Positions 34,829 to 43,095 are shown, counted from the stretch's first letter. The stretch is DNA of 64,000 bases from Chitinophagaceae bacterium (GCA_947374225.1 CANCAY010000010.1:1-64000); one strand, 5' to 3'. Made by a program: numbers and translations. Notes: generated by a model from the letters alone, not told the origin.

Positions 34829-36238
34829 ATGCAATATTATAGTTTAAATAAGCAATCGCCTAAGGTTGATTTTAGAACTGCAGCCATCACGGGGCAAGCG
34901 CCAGACAAGGGATTGTATTTTCCTACAGAAATTCCAAAATTTACGAAACCGCAAATTGAGCGATTTAAAACTTTAGATAAAGCGGAATTGGCATTTGAAG
35001 TAATGAAGCCTTATGTAGGAGGAACAATTGACGACGACAGTTTAAAGCAAATTTGTGCAGAGACCATTAATTTTAATTTTCCATTAATAGAAGTAACGGA
35101 TACCATTTTTTCATTGGAATTATTTCATGGTCCAACCCTTGCGTTTAAGGACGTAGGCGCTAGATTCATGAGTAGATGTTTGGGCTATTTTTCGAAACAA
35201 TTAAAAGAAGAAAGAGCAAAATTAAATTCTTCAAAAGGTCAGGCAGTAGTAGATAATATAAAAGATACAACGGTCTTAGTGGCAACATCAGGTGACACCG
35301 GAGGTGCGGTGGCAAATGGATTCTTAGGAGTGGCAGGTGTGAATGTAATTATTTTATACCCAAAGGGTAAAGTGAGTCATATACAAGAATTACAATTAAC
35401 TACTTGCGGACAAAACATAACAGCATTAGAAGTAGACGGAAGTTTTGACGATTGTCAAGCAATAGTGAAAGAGGCATTTATGGATGCGGACTTAAATAAA
35501 GCGTATAGTTTAACGTCGGCGAATTCAATTAACGTAGCAAGATGGTTGCCACAGCAATTGTATTATTTCTTTGCATGGCAACAGTGGATAAAAGAGTTTG
35601 ATGAAAATACACCCATGAATATGGTCGTTCCAAGTGGAAACTTTGGAAATATCTGTGCGGGTATGATGGCAAAGGCAAGCGGATTACCCATTGGTAAATT
35701 CATTGCAGCGACCAATGCGAATGACGTAGTTACAAGATATTTGCATTCAGGAAAATATGAAGTGAAGAGAGCGATTTCAACGGTTTCAAATGCGATGGAT
35801 GTAGGTGAGCCGAGTAATTTTGTACGTATTATGGAAATTATGCAAAATGATTTCACTTCCTTAAAAAACACTTTATCAAGTTATACAGTAGACGATGCAA
35901 CAACAAAGGCCGCTATTGCCAGAGTGTATAAAACAGAGAATTATTTATTAGATCCACATGGTGCAGTGGCTTTTGTAGCAGCAGAAAGATTTAATATAGA
36001 CCAAGCAGAAGAAATTACGTTTCATGATCATACCATTGAATCATTCCCGGTTCGCTCTGTGATTTTAGAAACAGCACATCCAGTAAAGTTTCCAGACATT
36101 GTGGAAGAAGCCGTAGGAGAACAAATTGTAATTCCAAATTCGGTTAAATTCTTATTGGATAAGGAAAAAATATTTATTCCCATAGCAGCTAGCTTTGGTA
36201 ATTTCAAATCATGGATGTTGAGTAAGGTATCGGCTTAG
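34829..36238 (+). CDS. thrC: Threonine synthase
   Basis: PLP enzyme turning O-phosphohomoserine into threonine. Seen: the PLP lysine in FHGPTLAFKDVGARFM near residue 107, ATSGDTGGAVANGF, and PSGNFGNICAGMMAKASGLP. The track start is a TTG at 34823; I use the ATG at 34829, giving 469 aa. It is the last gene of the amino-acid cluster, and its stop abuts the stop of the PIN-domain gene on the other strand, with no terminator between them. Confidence 0.96.
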   Translation: MQYYSLNKQSPKVDFRTAAITGQAPDKGLYFPTEIPKFTKPQIERFKTLDKAELAFEVMKPYVGGTIDDDSLKQICAETINFNFPLIEVTDTIFSLELFHGPTLAFKDVGARFMSRCLGYFSKQLKEERAKLNSSKGQAVVDNIKDTTVLVATSGDTGGAVANGFLGVAGVNVIILYPKGKVSHIQELQLTTCGQNITALEVDGSFDDCQAIVKEAFMDADLNKAYSLTSANSINVARWLPQQLYYFFAWQQWIKEFDENTPMNMVVPSGNFGNICAGMMAKASGLPIGKFIAATNANDVVTRYLHSGKYEVKRAISTVSNAMDVGEPSNFVRIMEIMQNDFTSLKNTLSSYTVDDATTKAAIARVYKTENYLLDPHGAVAFVAAERFNIDQAEEITFHDHTIESFPVRSVILETAHPVKFPDIVEEAVGEQIVIPNSVKFLLDKEKIFIPIAASFGNFKSWMLSKVSA

Positions 36239-36661
36239 TTATATCTCAAATAGTTTTATAAACTCTAAAGGATTGTAAATAGGTAAAGTAGAATTTGCTT
36301 CTTTTTTTAATTGCTTATCACCAGATATGAAATAATCTAGTTGATGATACATAGCAGCGTAGTATTGTAAAGCATCTTCTGTATCATCTATGTTTGATGA
36401 AATTGCATTGATAGCAACTTGTTGAGGTGTATCAATAATGCTCACTTCTTCTAATAAATTAAGTAATATTTCTTTAGTCACTTTTTTACTGAAATTTTTT
36501 GGTAATATGTAACATAGAATATGTAGCACAGAGCTACTAATATACGCCTTATATATACCTTTTTGAATTCCGATAAAAATTGTTCTCGCTTCTTCAAATC
36601 CCTTTCTTTTTAAATTTAGATCTAGTAAGACATTTGCATCTAAAAATATTTTATAAGCCAT
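36239..36661 (-). CDS. PIN-domain protein, probable toxin
   Basis: A 140-aa PIN-domain protein of the VapC type, a predicted metal-dependent RNase. The first acidic residue lies in IFLDANVLLDL, further acidic residues in DDTEDALQYYAA near residue 90, and the last in DYFISGDKQL. It overlaps the upstream antitoxin-like gene by 11 bp, as is common in toxin-antitoxin pairs. Its target is unknown. Confidence 0.8.
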   Translation of the reverse strand: MAYKIFLDANVLLDLNLKRKGFEEARTIFIGIQKGIYKAYISSSVLHILCYILPKNFSKKVTKEILLNLLEEVSIIDTPQQVAINAISSNIDDTEDALQYYAAMYHQLDYFISGDKQLKKEANSTLPIYNPLEFIKLFEI

Positions 36662-36899
36662 ATTTTTTCATTTTTGCTTTATAATATTCATCGATTAAGT
36701 CAAGATCTTCAGGAATATTTGGTTTTGGTAACGCATCAATAATCTCGATGAATGCTTTCTTCTTAGGTTTGGTTATAGATATAAAATAGTTTTCTACTAA
36801 TTCAGAAACACTCGTATGTTGTTTAGCGGCTATTTTTTTTACCTCTTTTAATAGGGGTTCTTCAATAGTAAGATTTAATCTAGCTTTCATAGTATTCAT
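36651..36899 (-). CDS. Ribbon-helix-helix antitoxin-like protein
   Basis: Small DNA-binding partner of the PIN protein, resembling the DUF6364-type antitoxins. KARLNLTIEEPLLKEVKKIAAKQHTSVSELVENYF is a typical ribbon-helix-helix, and the C-terminal half would wrap the toxin. The track starts at 36944, but a TATCTTTG promoter element at 36913-36920 lies inside that extension. The ATG at 36899 (MNTMKARL) gives 82 aa. Confidence 0.75.
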   Translation of the reverse strand: MNTMKARLNLTIEEPLLKEVKKIAAKQHTSVSELVENYFISITKPKKKAFIEIIDALPKPNIPEDLDLIDEYYKAKMKKYGL

Positions 36900-36912
36900 T
36901 TGTATTACATTA

Positions 36913-36920
36913 CAAAGATA
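36913..36920 (-). promoter_or_regulatory. -7 element for the toxin-antitoxin pair
   Basis: TATCTTTG on the minus strand, 13 bp before the chosen antitoxin start, fits TAnnTTTG. The start site near 36906 would leave a leader of under 10 nt. No clear -33 element is found. Confidence 0.5.
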
Positions 36921-37092
36921 CGTATATATATTATTTATGCGCATGATCTATTATTGCTTTATTGATTGTTTAACCAAAATAGCCTAATCTATAAGACCAA
37001 AATCAAGTATTAATACGCTCTGACTTTATTCTAAGTCACCCTTAATTGGGAATTGTAATAATTAGGTATATTTAATTCACAAACAGGATATT

Positions 37093-38865
37093 ATGAAACG
37101 ATTGATCTTGCTAATGGCAATGGCTTTTGCATTGCAAAGCATAATTGCACAACCAATTCAAAAAGCGTTAATGGCACAAACGCGCTTGGCTACTTATTGT
37201 AACCCAATAAATATAGATTATGGCTTTTGCCCTATTCCAAATTTTGTTCAAAATGGCAAACATAGAGCAACAGCCGACCCCATCATTTCTGTGTATGATA
37301 ATAAATATTTTATGTTCAGTACAAACCAATGGGGCTATTGGTGGAGCAATGACATGAAAGATTGGAATTTTATTTCAAGAAAATTCTTAAGACCTTGGAA
37401 CAATGTATACGATGAATTGTGCGCGCCAGCTTCTGTGGTGTTGGGCGATAGTTTATTAGTGATAGGTTCTACGCAGGAAAAGAAATTTAGTTTATGGTAT
37501 AGCACTAATCCCACAAAGGACGACTGGCATGTGGCGGTTGATAGTTTTCAAGTTGGTGCATGGGATCCTGGATTTTTATTAGACGACGATAATAGATTAT
37601 ATATTTATTGGGGCTCCAGTAATTTTTATCCAATTTATGGACAGGAATTAGACAGAAAAACATTTGAACCAAAAGGGGACATAATTCCTTTAATACATTT
37701 AGTAGACAGTGTGCATGGTTGGGAGCGATTTGGAGAACATCAGGACAATACATTCTTGAAGCCATTTATGGAAGGTGCATGGATGAATAAACATAATGGA
37801 AAATATTATTTACAATATGGAGCGCCGGGCACAGAGTTTAGTGGATATGGAGACGGGGTATATGTAAGTGATAAGCCATTGGGGCCATTTACGTATCAAA
37901 AACACAATCCATTTTCTTATAAGCCGGGAGGCTTTGCGCGCGGGGCGGGACATGGAGCAACTTATCAAGATAATTTTAAACAATGGTGGCACATTTCAAC
38001 GATTGCAATTAGTGTAAAAAATAATTTTGAAAGAAGGTTAGGTATATGGCCAGCACAGATAGACAAGGAAGGAATACTATATAGCAATACATCTTATGGA
38101 GATTATCCGCATTATATTCCAAACGCAAATGCGAATCATGACGAGTCGCAATTTACAAGATGGATGTTATTGAATTATAATAAGCCAGTACAAGTGTCTT
38201 CCACACTTAGTGCATTTACGGCAAATAATGCAGTGGATGAAAATTTAAAAACATATTGGTCAGCAACAACAGGAAATGCGGGAGAGTGGATACAAACAGA
38301 TTTAGGAAAAGTAAGTACCGTAAAAGCGATACAAATAAATTATGCGGATGAGGGGTCGGAGTTGATGGGGAAGTATACTAATATTTATCATCAGTATGAA
38401 ATGTATGCATCACTTGATGGAAAATTGTGGACACTGATAATTGATAAGTCAAAAAACAAAACAGATGTACCTCATGATTATGTGGAGTTGGAAATTCCAA
38501 TAGAAGCAAGATTTATTAAAATGGTCAACAAGCATATGCCAGACGGCAAGTTTGCAATTGCGGGATTAAGGGTTTTTGGAAAAGTTGCTGGTGCAAATCC
38601 GGGAGCGGTTCAAAATTTTGTAGCGTTAAGAGGAGACAGTGAGCGCCGAAATGCCTGGTTAAAATGGGCGGTGAATCCAAACGCAACAGGCTATCATATT
38701 TATTTCGGCAGCGATCCAAATAAATTATACAATAGTGTAATGGTATATGGAGTGAGTGAATACTATTGTACCGCACTAGAAAAAGACCAAACTTATTATT
38801 TTCAAATAGAAGCTTTCAACGAATCAGGAATTGGCAAGCGCACCGAAATTAAGAAAGCAGAATAA
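37093..38865 (+). CDS. Secreted GH43-type glycoside hydrolase with F5/8C and Fn3 domains
   Basis: A 590-aa exported enzyme. Signal peptide about residues 1-19 (ending IIAQ). The five-bladed GH43 domain runs to roughly residue 345. Its catalytic candidates are the Asp of ATADPIISVYDNKYFMFST, the Asp of GAWDPGFLLDDDNRLYIYWG, and a Glu in the MEGAWMNKHNGKYYLQYG region. A discoidin-like F5/8C domain follows (AVDENLKTYWSATTGNAGEWIQTDLG), then a C-terminal fibronectin-III-like module. It probably acts on arabinose- or xylose-containing glycans. No SusC/SusD pair is adjacent. Confidence 0.85.
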   Translation: MKRLILLMAMAFALQSIIAQPIQKALMAQTRLATYCNPINIDYGFCPIPNFVQNGKHRATADPIISVYDNKYFMFSTNQWGYWWSNDMKDWNFISRKFLRPWNNVYDELCAPASVVLGDSLLVIGSTQEKKFSLWYSTNPTKDDWHVAVDSFQVGAWDPGFLLDDDNRLYIYWGSSNFYPIYGQELDRKTFEPKGDIIPLIHLVDSVHGWERFGEHQDNTFLKPFMEGAWMNKHNGKYYLQYGAPGTEFSGYGDGVYVSDKPLGPFTYQKHNPFSYKPGGFARGAGHGATYQDNFKQWWHISTIAISVKNNFERRLGIWPAQIDKEGILYSNTSYGDYPHYIPNANANHDESQFTRWMLLNYNKPVQVSSTLSAFTANNAVDENLKTYWSATTGNAGEWIQTDLGKVSTVKAIQINYADEGSELMGKYTNIYHQYEMYASLDGKLWTLIIDKSKNKTDVPHDYVELEIPIEARFIKMVNKHMPDGKFAIAGLRVFGKVAGANPGAVQNFVALRGDSERRNAWLKWAVNPNATGYHIYFGSDPNKLYNSVMVYGVSEYYCTALEKDQTYYFQIEAFNESGIGKRTEIKKAE

Positions 38866-39157
38866 TGATCCTTGGCGACAGGGCTCATTATTGACGCAAT
38901 AAAATTTAAGTTTTAATTCAATAATCTATGGGTATCTAAATTGCGCGATTTTAAAAGCGTTGCTTATGATCCACATTCTTATTGTTTATGTTGCAGATAA
39001 ACCACGTTTTTGAAAAGTGTTGTACAAGAACCACAAATTGGTTGATTATGTTGCGAGTATGCCACGGTTTTAAAACGGCATTAATTATGAGTGTAATTAA
39101 TTAGATGTGTAATTAAATATCTAAGTAACCAATACACTTAAAATTAAATTCATAAAA
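38866..39157 (+). repeat. Tandem degenerate 60-bp repeats downstream of the GH43 gene
   Basis: The 364-bp gap between the GH43 gene and the nitroreductase has no ORF. Within it, 38955-39014 and 39015-39074 are direct tandem copies, identical at about 41 of 60 positions. Each is made of two halves with the pattern GTTGC/T-N7-CCAC, so GTTGC starts at 38959, 38990, 39019 (GTTGT) and 39050, with CCAC always 7 bases later. The sequences between halves form weak dyads, for example CACGTTTTTGAAAAGTG. It may be structured 3' UTR or a protein-binding array. Confidence 0.6.
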
Positions 39158-39190
39158 AAAGCGTCACCAAATTGGGACGCTTTCTTTTTT
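39158..39190. terminator. Bidirectional terminator between GH43 and nitroreductase
   Basis: AAAGCGTC pairs with GACGCTTT, with an inner CCAA/TTGG pairing, preceded by a run of A and followed by TTTCTTTTTT. It lies between two convergent genes and can stop transcription from both sides. Confidence 0.85.
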
Positions 39191-39229
39191 CCGATTGCTT
39201 GCTTGTAAATCCTACTATACCATCTCTAA

Positions 39230-39859
39230 TTATTTTTTGATAATTAATTTATCAGCAGTGCGTCTTACTTTTTTCGCACCAGATAAATAATCATTTTCAG
39301 CGTCTCTATAACCTAATGTTAAAGCAACTACTGCGTGTAAACCTTGAGCAGCTAAACCTAATTCAGCATCAACAGCAGCAGGATCAAATCCTTCCATTGG
39401 AGTTGCATCCACTTGCTCAGAAGCAGCAGCAACTAAGCCAAAACCTAAAGCGATATAAGTTTGTTTTGCAGCCCAAGCTTGTAATTGCTCTTGAGATTGA
39501 TGTGCGATAGCACCTTTAACATAACCTGAGAAATCATTTAATGCTTCCACTGGAACACCTCTTTGTTCAGCAATTTCTTGCATGTATGCATCTACATCTT
39601 TTTCTGTTACACTTGTATGTGCAGCAAAAATTACAACTGCAGAAGACTCAACAATTTGAGGTTGGTTGTAAAAATGAGGTTGTAATTTCTTTCTAGTTTC
39701 TTCGTCTTCTACTACAATGATGTTGTAAGGAGTTAAACCAAAAGAACTTGGTGCTAAACGTGTTGCTTCTAAAATTGTGTTTAAAGTTTCAGCAGGGATC
39801 TTTGATCCGTTCATTCTTTTAACAGCATAACGCCATTTCAATGCATCTAATAATTTCAT
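39230..39859 (-). CDS. NAD(P)H-dependent nitroreductase (NfsB type)
   Basis: FMN-dependent oxidoreductase of the nitroreductase family, 209 aa. Seen: RYAVKRMNGSKIPAETLNTILEATRLAPSSFGLTPYNIIVVED, the FMN-binding start of the family, and GLAAQGLHAVVALTLGYRDAENDY near the C-terminus. Probable roles are reduction of quinones, nitroaromatics or dihydropteridine. CGT-rich arginine codons suggest good expression. It stands alone, with its own promoter and a palindrome in the promoter spacer. Confidence 0.9.
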   Translation of the reverse strand: MKLLDALKWRYAVKRMNGSKIPAETLNTILEATRLAPSSFGLTPYNIIVVEDEETRKKLQPHFYNQPQIVESSAVVIFAAHTSVTEKDVDAYMQEIAEQRGVPVEALNDFSGYVKGAIAHQSQEQLQAWAAKQTYIALGFGLVAAASEQVDATPMEGFDPAAVDAELGLAAQGLHAVVALTLGYRDAENDYLSGAKKVRRTADKLIIKK

Positions 39860-39896
39860 AATTCTATTTTTTGTTAGTTAATTAATGTTTGAACAT

Positions 39897-39927
39897 CAAA
39901 AATAGGCAATATTGCCAAATGCTCCAA
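39897..39927 (-). promoter_or_regulatory. Nitroreductase promoter with palindromic operator
   Basis: On the minus strand, TTG (39925-39927) and TATTTTTG (39897-39904) are 20 bp apart, a good Bacteroidota promoter. The spacer holds the perfect palindrome GGCAATATTGCC (39905-39916) touching the -7 element. This suggests control by a dimeric repressor, perhaps redox-responsive. Confidence 0.6.
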
Positions 39928-40098
39928 ATTAAACATGTTAAGTTCTGTTAATAATATAACTGAATAGAGCCCAAAAGGTTCAAAATCAATCGAATAATGG
40001 CTATATTTTTAACAAAAACCTATGTTTTGCCCTATTTTTTACATCAAAATTGAATTAACTTTAGAGTGTGGAGGGTGAATGTATTTTTAAAATATCAT

Positions 40099-42501
40099 AT
40101 GAAAACGTATTTCAATCTAAAAAAACAGAGCAGTTTAGTTAAAAGTCTCTTTTTCGTCATTATAGGAAGTTTGATGATTGCAAATCCGGAACCCTTGTAT
40201 GCCCAAAAATCCCAGCCAAAATATAGCTTAACAGGGAAGGTTACAGACCAGGTTACTGGGCAAAATCTCATAGGCGCGTCGGTCTATTTTCCAGAGTTGA
40301 AAAAAGGAGTCATCACCAATGACAAAGGAATCTATCAAGTTCAGTTGAATGCCGGCAATCATTTGGTGGAAGTAAGCTATATCGGTTATGTGATTTTCTC
40401 AAAAACCATCACTATCAATCCCAACAATAATATTCAGGACTTTGCGCTAGGACATACCGTAGTGGAAAGTGCTAACGTTACGGTTACTAGTTTTTTACGC
40501 GCCACTTCTTCCAAGCGAACTCCTACTCCTATTAGTATTTTAAAGAAAGAAGATTTGTTCCGCGGAGCAAGCACCAATTTTATTGATGCACTTTCTAAAA
40601 CACCAGGCGTTACACAATTAAGTACCGGCCCAGCAATTTCAAAACCAGTAATTAGAGGATTGGGTTATAATAGAGTGGTGGTTTTAAATGACGGCGTAAG
40701 ACAAGAGGGACAACAATGGGGCGACGAACATGGAATTGAAATTGACGAATACAATGTTTCAAGAACAGAAGTTTTAAAAGTTCCAGCATCTATTATTTAC
40801 GGCAGTGAAGCATTGTCTGGCGTTATTAATATAGTTTCCAATGTGCCAGTGTCAGACGGCGCTGTGCGCGGAAATGTTTTTAGTAATTATCAATCCAATA
40901 ATAAATTACAAGGATATCATATAGACTTCGCAGGAAATAATAAAGGATTTGTTTGGGGCGTGAATGGTTCTTTCAAACAAGCAAGCGATTATAAAAATAA
41001 ATATGACGGCTACGTTTTAAATTCAAAATTTAAAGAATTGGACGGAAGTGCTTATGCAGGAATAGAAAAGGATTGGGGATTTAGTCATTTCTTTGTAAGT
41101 CAGTTTACACAGAAGTTAGGAATGATAGAAGGGGAAAGAGATGAAATGGGTGCGTTTATAAAACCAGACGGAGTGGTTGCCACTGACGCAGATTTTTCTT
41201 CCACCACTCCTTCTGTACCTTATCAATATATTCAACACACTAAATATATTTTAGATAATAGTGTTAAATGGGGAGCAGGAAGATTGAAAGCTAATATTGC
41301 TTACCAAAGAAATCAAAGACAAGAGTTTGGGAATATTGACAATCCTGTGGAGAAGAGTTTATATTTTGACTTAGGAACATTGAATTATGCGTTTCAATAT
41401 TTATTACCAGAAAATAATAATTGGAAACATACTATTGGTGTGAACGGAATGCAACAAGAAAATATTAATAAAGGAATAGAAACTTTAATACCAGCTTATA
41501 AGTCAGTGGAGTTAGGATTGTTTTTCTACACACAAAAAAATATTAATCTATTACATTTAAGTGGTGGTGCAAGAATAGATAAAAAAGGAATTGAATTTAC
41601 AGACCACCTAGGTGTGCATCAGCAAAAGGATTATGGTGCATTAGCAGGATCGGTGGGAGCTACTTATGACCTAACAGACAAGTGGGTATTAAAATTAAAT
41701 ATTGCAAAAGGTTACCGTGCTCCTAATTTATCGGAGCTGGGAAGTAATGGCGCGCACGAGGGGACCAACAGATATGAATATGGAAATACGAATTTAAAAT
41801 CGGAGAAGAGTTTGCAATTTGATTTAGGAACGGAGTGGAGTAATGAACATTTATCTTTTTCTGGAAATGTATTTTACAATATGGTGAATGATTATATTTT
41901 TTATCAAAAGTTAACGAATCATTTAAATACAGATTCTATCATTGTAAAAGAAGATAAAAATTATTATGCATTTGCCTACAAGCAGGACAATGCAGATTTA
42001 TATGGAGCAGAATGTGTGTTAGATATACACCCGCATCCATTGGACGGATTACATATTGAAAATACATTGTCCTATGTAAGAGGAACATTTGAAAAAGCAT
42101 TGGACGGAAGTAATAATTTACCAAGCATACCGCCGTTCAGATGGATATCAGAATTAAGATATGAATTAGCTAAGCAATCTGAAGAATATAAAAACAGCTA
42201 TGTTTCTGTACAGTTTGATAATGTAGGAAAACAAAGTAATCCATTTACAGGTTACAATACAGAAACCGCTACTCCAGGATACACCTTAATAAATATAGGT
42301 GCAGGCACGCAGGTGAATCATAAACGCAAGCAATTATTTAGCGTTTCCTTAGTAGCACAAAATGTATCGGACGTGGCGTATCAAAATCATTTAAGTAGAT
42401 TAAAATATTTATCTGAAAATAGTGCAACTGGCCGAATGGGTATTTTTAATATGGGCCGCAATTATAGCTTGAAATTAAATGTACCGTTGGTGTTTGATTA
42501 G
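40099..42501 (+). CDS. TonB-dependent outer membrane receptor
   Basis: An 800-aa receptor. Signal peptide ends ...EPLYAQ. A carboxypeptidase-regulatory-like domain follows (YSLTGKVTDQVTGQNLIGASVYFP, about residues 40-110), then a plug domain (TNFIDALSKTPGVTQLS, IRGLGYNRVVVLNDGVRQEGQQWGDEHG, YGSEALSGVINIV), then a 22-strand-type barrel. The track start is a GTG at 40066; the ATG at 40099 directly precedes the signal peptide. The domain layout is of the siderophore/cofactor class rather than SusC, and no SusD follows. The ligand cannot be told; metal or cofactor uptake is a guess. Confidence 0.9.
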   Translation: MKTYFNLKKQSSLVKSLFFVIIGSLMIANPEPLYAQKSQPKYSLTGKVTDQVTGQNLIGASVYFPELKKGVITNDKGIYQVQLNAGNHLVEVSYIGYVIFSKTITINPNNNIQDFALGHTVVESANVTVTSFLRATSSKRTPTPISILKKEDLFRGASTNFIDALSKTPGVTQLSTGPAISKPVIRGLGYNRVVVLNDGVRQEGQQWGDEHGIEIDEYNVSRTEVLKVPASIIYGSEALSGVINIVSNVPVSDGAVRGNVFSNYQSNNKLQGYHIDFAGNNKGFVWGVNGSFKQASDYKNKYDGYVLNSKFKELDGSAYAGIEKDWGFSHFFVSQFTQKLGMIEGERDEMGAFIKPDGVVATDADFSSTTPSVPYQYIQHTKYILDNSVKWGAGRLKANIAYQRNQRQEFGNIDNPVEKSLYFDLGTLNYAFQYLLPENNNWKHTIGVNGMQQENINKGIETLIPAYKSVELGLFFYTQKNINLLHLSGGARIDKKGIEFTDHLGVHQQKDYGALAGSVGATYDLTDKWVLKLNIAKGYRAPNLSELGSNGAHEGTNRYEYGNTNLKSEKSLQFDLGTEWSNEHLSFSGNVFYNMVNDYIFYQKLTNHLNTDSIIVKEDKNYYAFAYKQDNADLYGAECVLDIHPHPLDGLHIENTLSYVRGTFEKALDGSNNLPSIPPFRWISELRYELAKQSEEYKNSYVSVQFDNVGKQSNPFTGYNTETATPGYTLINIGAGTQVNHKRKQLFSVSLVAQNVSDVAYQNHLSRLKYLSENSATGRMGIFNMGRNYSLKLNVPLVFD

Positions 42502-42504
42502 TTT

Positions 42505-42672
42505 TTAAATAATCAATAAAACAATGGCATAAAAAACTAATAAGCCAATTACAATAAAACTTATTCTCTTAAACTGATTGAAATATTTCTTGATAAAAAT
42601 ATAAATAAACAGATCTAACAAAAGTAGATACAGAATTGTAGTGCCAATAAAAGCGTAGATTAATTCTTTCAT
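42505..42672 (-). CDS. Tiny membrane protein (55 aa)
   Basis: Too short for the ORF track. Reading the minus strand from ATG at 42672 gives MKELIYAFIGTTILYLLLLD, continuing through a short basic loop (KKYFNQFKR) into a second hydrophobic helix and a stop at 42505. It has two predicted membrane helices. Its ATG overlaps the stop of the upstream gene as TAATG, which points to translational coupling and a real gene. Function unknown. Confidence 0.65.
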   Translation of the reverse strand: MKELIYAFIGTTILYLLLLDLFIYIFIKKYFNQFKRISFIVIGLLVFYAIVLLII

Positions 42673-42866
42673 TATTTACTTTTTAAGTAATCAATCAACC
42701 CCATGATTAATAATAACAGGTAGCTTAAAATGGTAATCGCAATCCCCACTCGGAATAATTTCTTACTTCTTTGAATAGCATCTTTTAATTTAGTTGCATC
42801 ATAAACCCATATAAAAATATTGAACAGAATCAATGTCACGAGAAAGAACAGTAGTAATAGTATCAT
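42672..42866 (-). CDS. Small membrane protein (64 aa)
   Basis: A 64-aa protein with two hydrophobic helices (LLLLFFLVTLILFNIFIWVY and VGIAITILSYLLLLIMGLI) joined by a charged loop DATKLKDAIQRSKKLF. It lies upstream of, and overlaps by one base, a similar 55-aa protein. I do not recognise the family. Two-helix pairs of this kind can be holin-like, toxin-like or membrane-complex subunits. Confidence 0.65.
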   Translation of the reverse strand: MILLLLFFLVTLILFNIFIWVYDATKLKDAIQRSKKLFRVGIAITILSYLLLLIMGLIDYLKSK

Positions 42867-42880
42867 AATTGTTTTTTCAT

Positions 42881-42978
42881 TAGCTTTGTTAAGTGATACT
42901 TGGTAAAGCCTCTTATTATTATTTTAATAACGTAACCAAGTAAAAGATTTTAGTCCAGTTTTTAACTGGACTTTTTTT
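42881..42978 (+). ncRNA. Candidate small RNA with own promoter and terminator
   Basis: TAGCTTTG (42881-42888) fits the -7 consensus. A transcript from about 42895 would begin with a long hairpin: TACTTGGT (42897-42904) pairs perfectly with ACCAAGTA (42935-42942), with TTATT/AATAA pairing inside. It would end at the strong terminator at 42952-42978, giving about 85 nt with two hairpins and a U-tail. No ORF lies inside, and the nearest plus-strand gene ends 380 bp upstream. A weak point is the lack of a TTG -33 element. It could instead be a leader or attenuator of the M20 peptidase gene. Confidence 0.35.
42952..42978 (+). terminator. Intrinsic terminator with no plus-strand gene just before it
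   Basis: AGTCCAGTT and AACTGGACT form a perfect 9-bp stem around TTT, followed by a run of seven T. The orientation is plus. It would end either the candidate small RNA or a long read-through from the TonB receptor gene. Confidence 0.85.
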
Positions 42979-43095
42979 ATTCCTACAATTTAACTTCTGA
43001 TTTTCAAATAAATCTTAAACTTAGAATAGGTGCTACGTATTTATTTTTTGTACCTTGTAACTATACTTATGAGATTATTTTCTAAAAACTATTCT

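Noticed and set aside
36900-36944. 15-residue N-terminal extension of the antitoxin
   Set aside because: The -7 promoter element lies inside it, so it would not be transcribed.
38955-39074. CRISPR array
   Set aside because: Units are only about 30 bp including spacers, strongly degenerate, only four halves, and no cas gene is near.
43030-43095. Upstream extension of the M20 peptidase
   Set aside because: It overlaps the promoter-like GTACCTTG and puts extra residues before a clean signal peptide.
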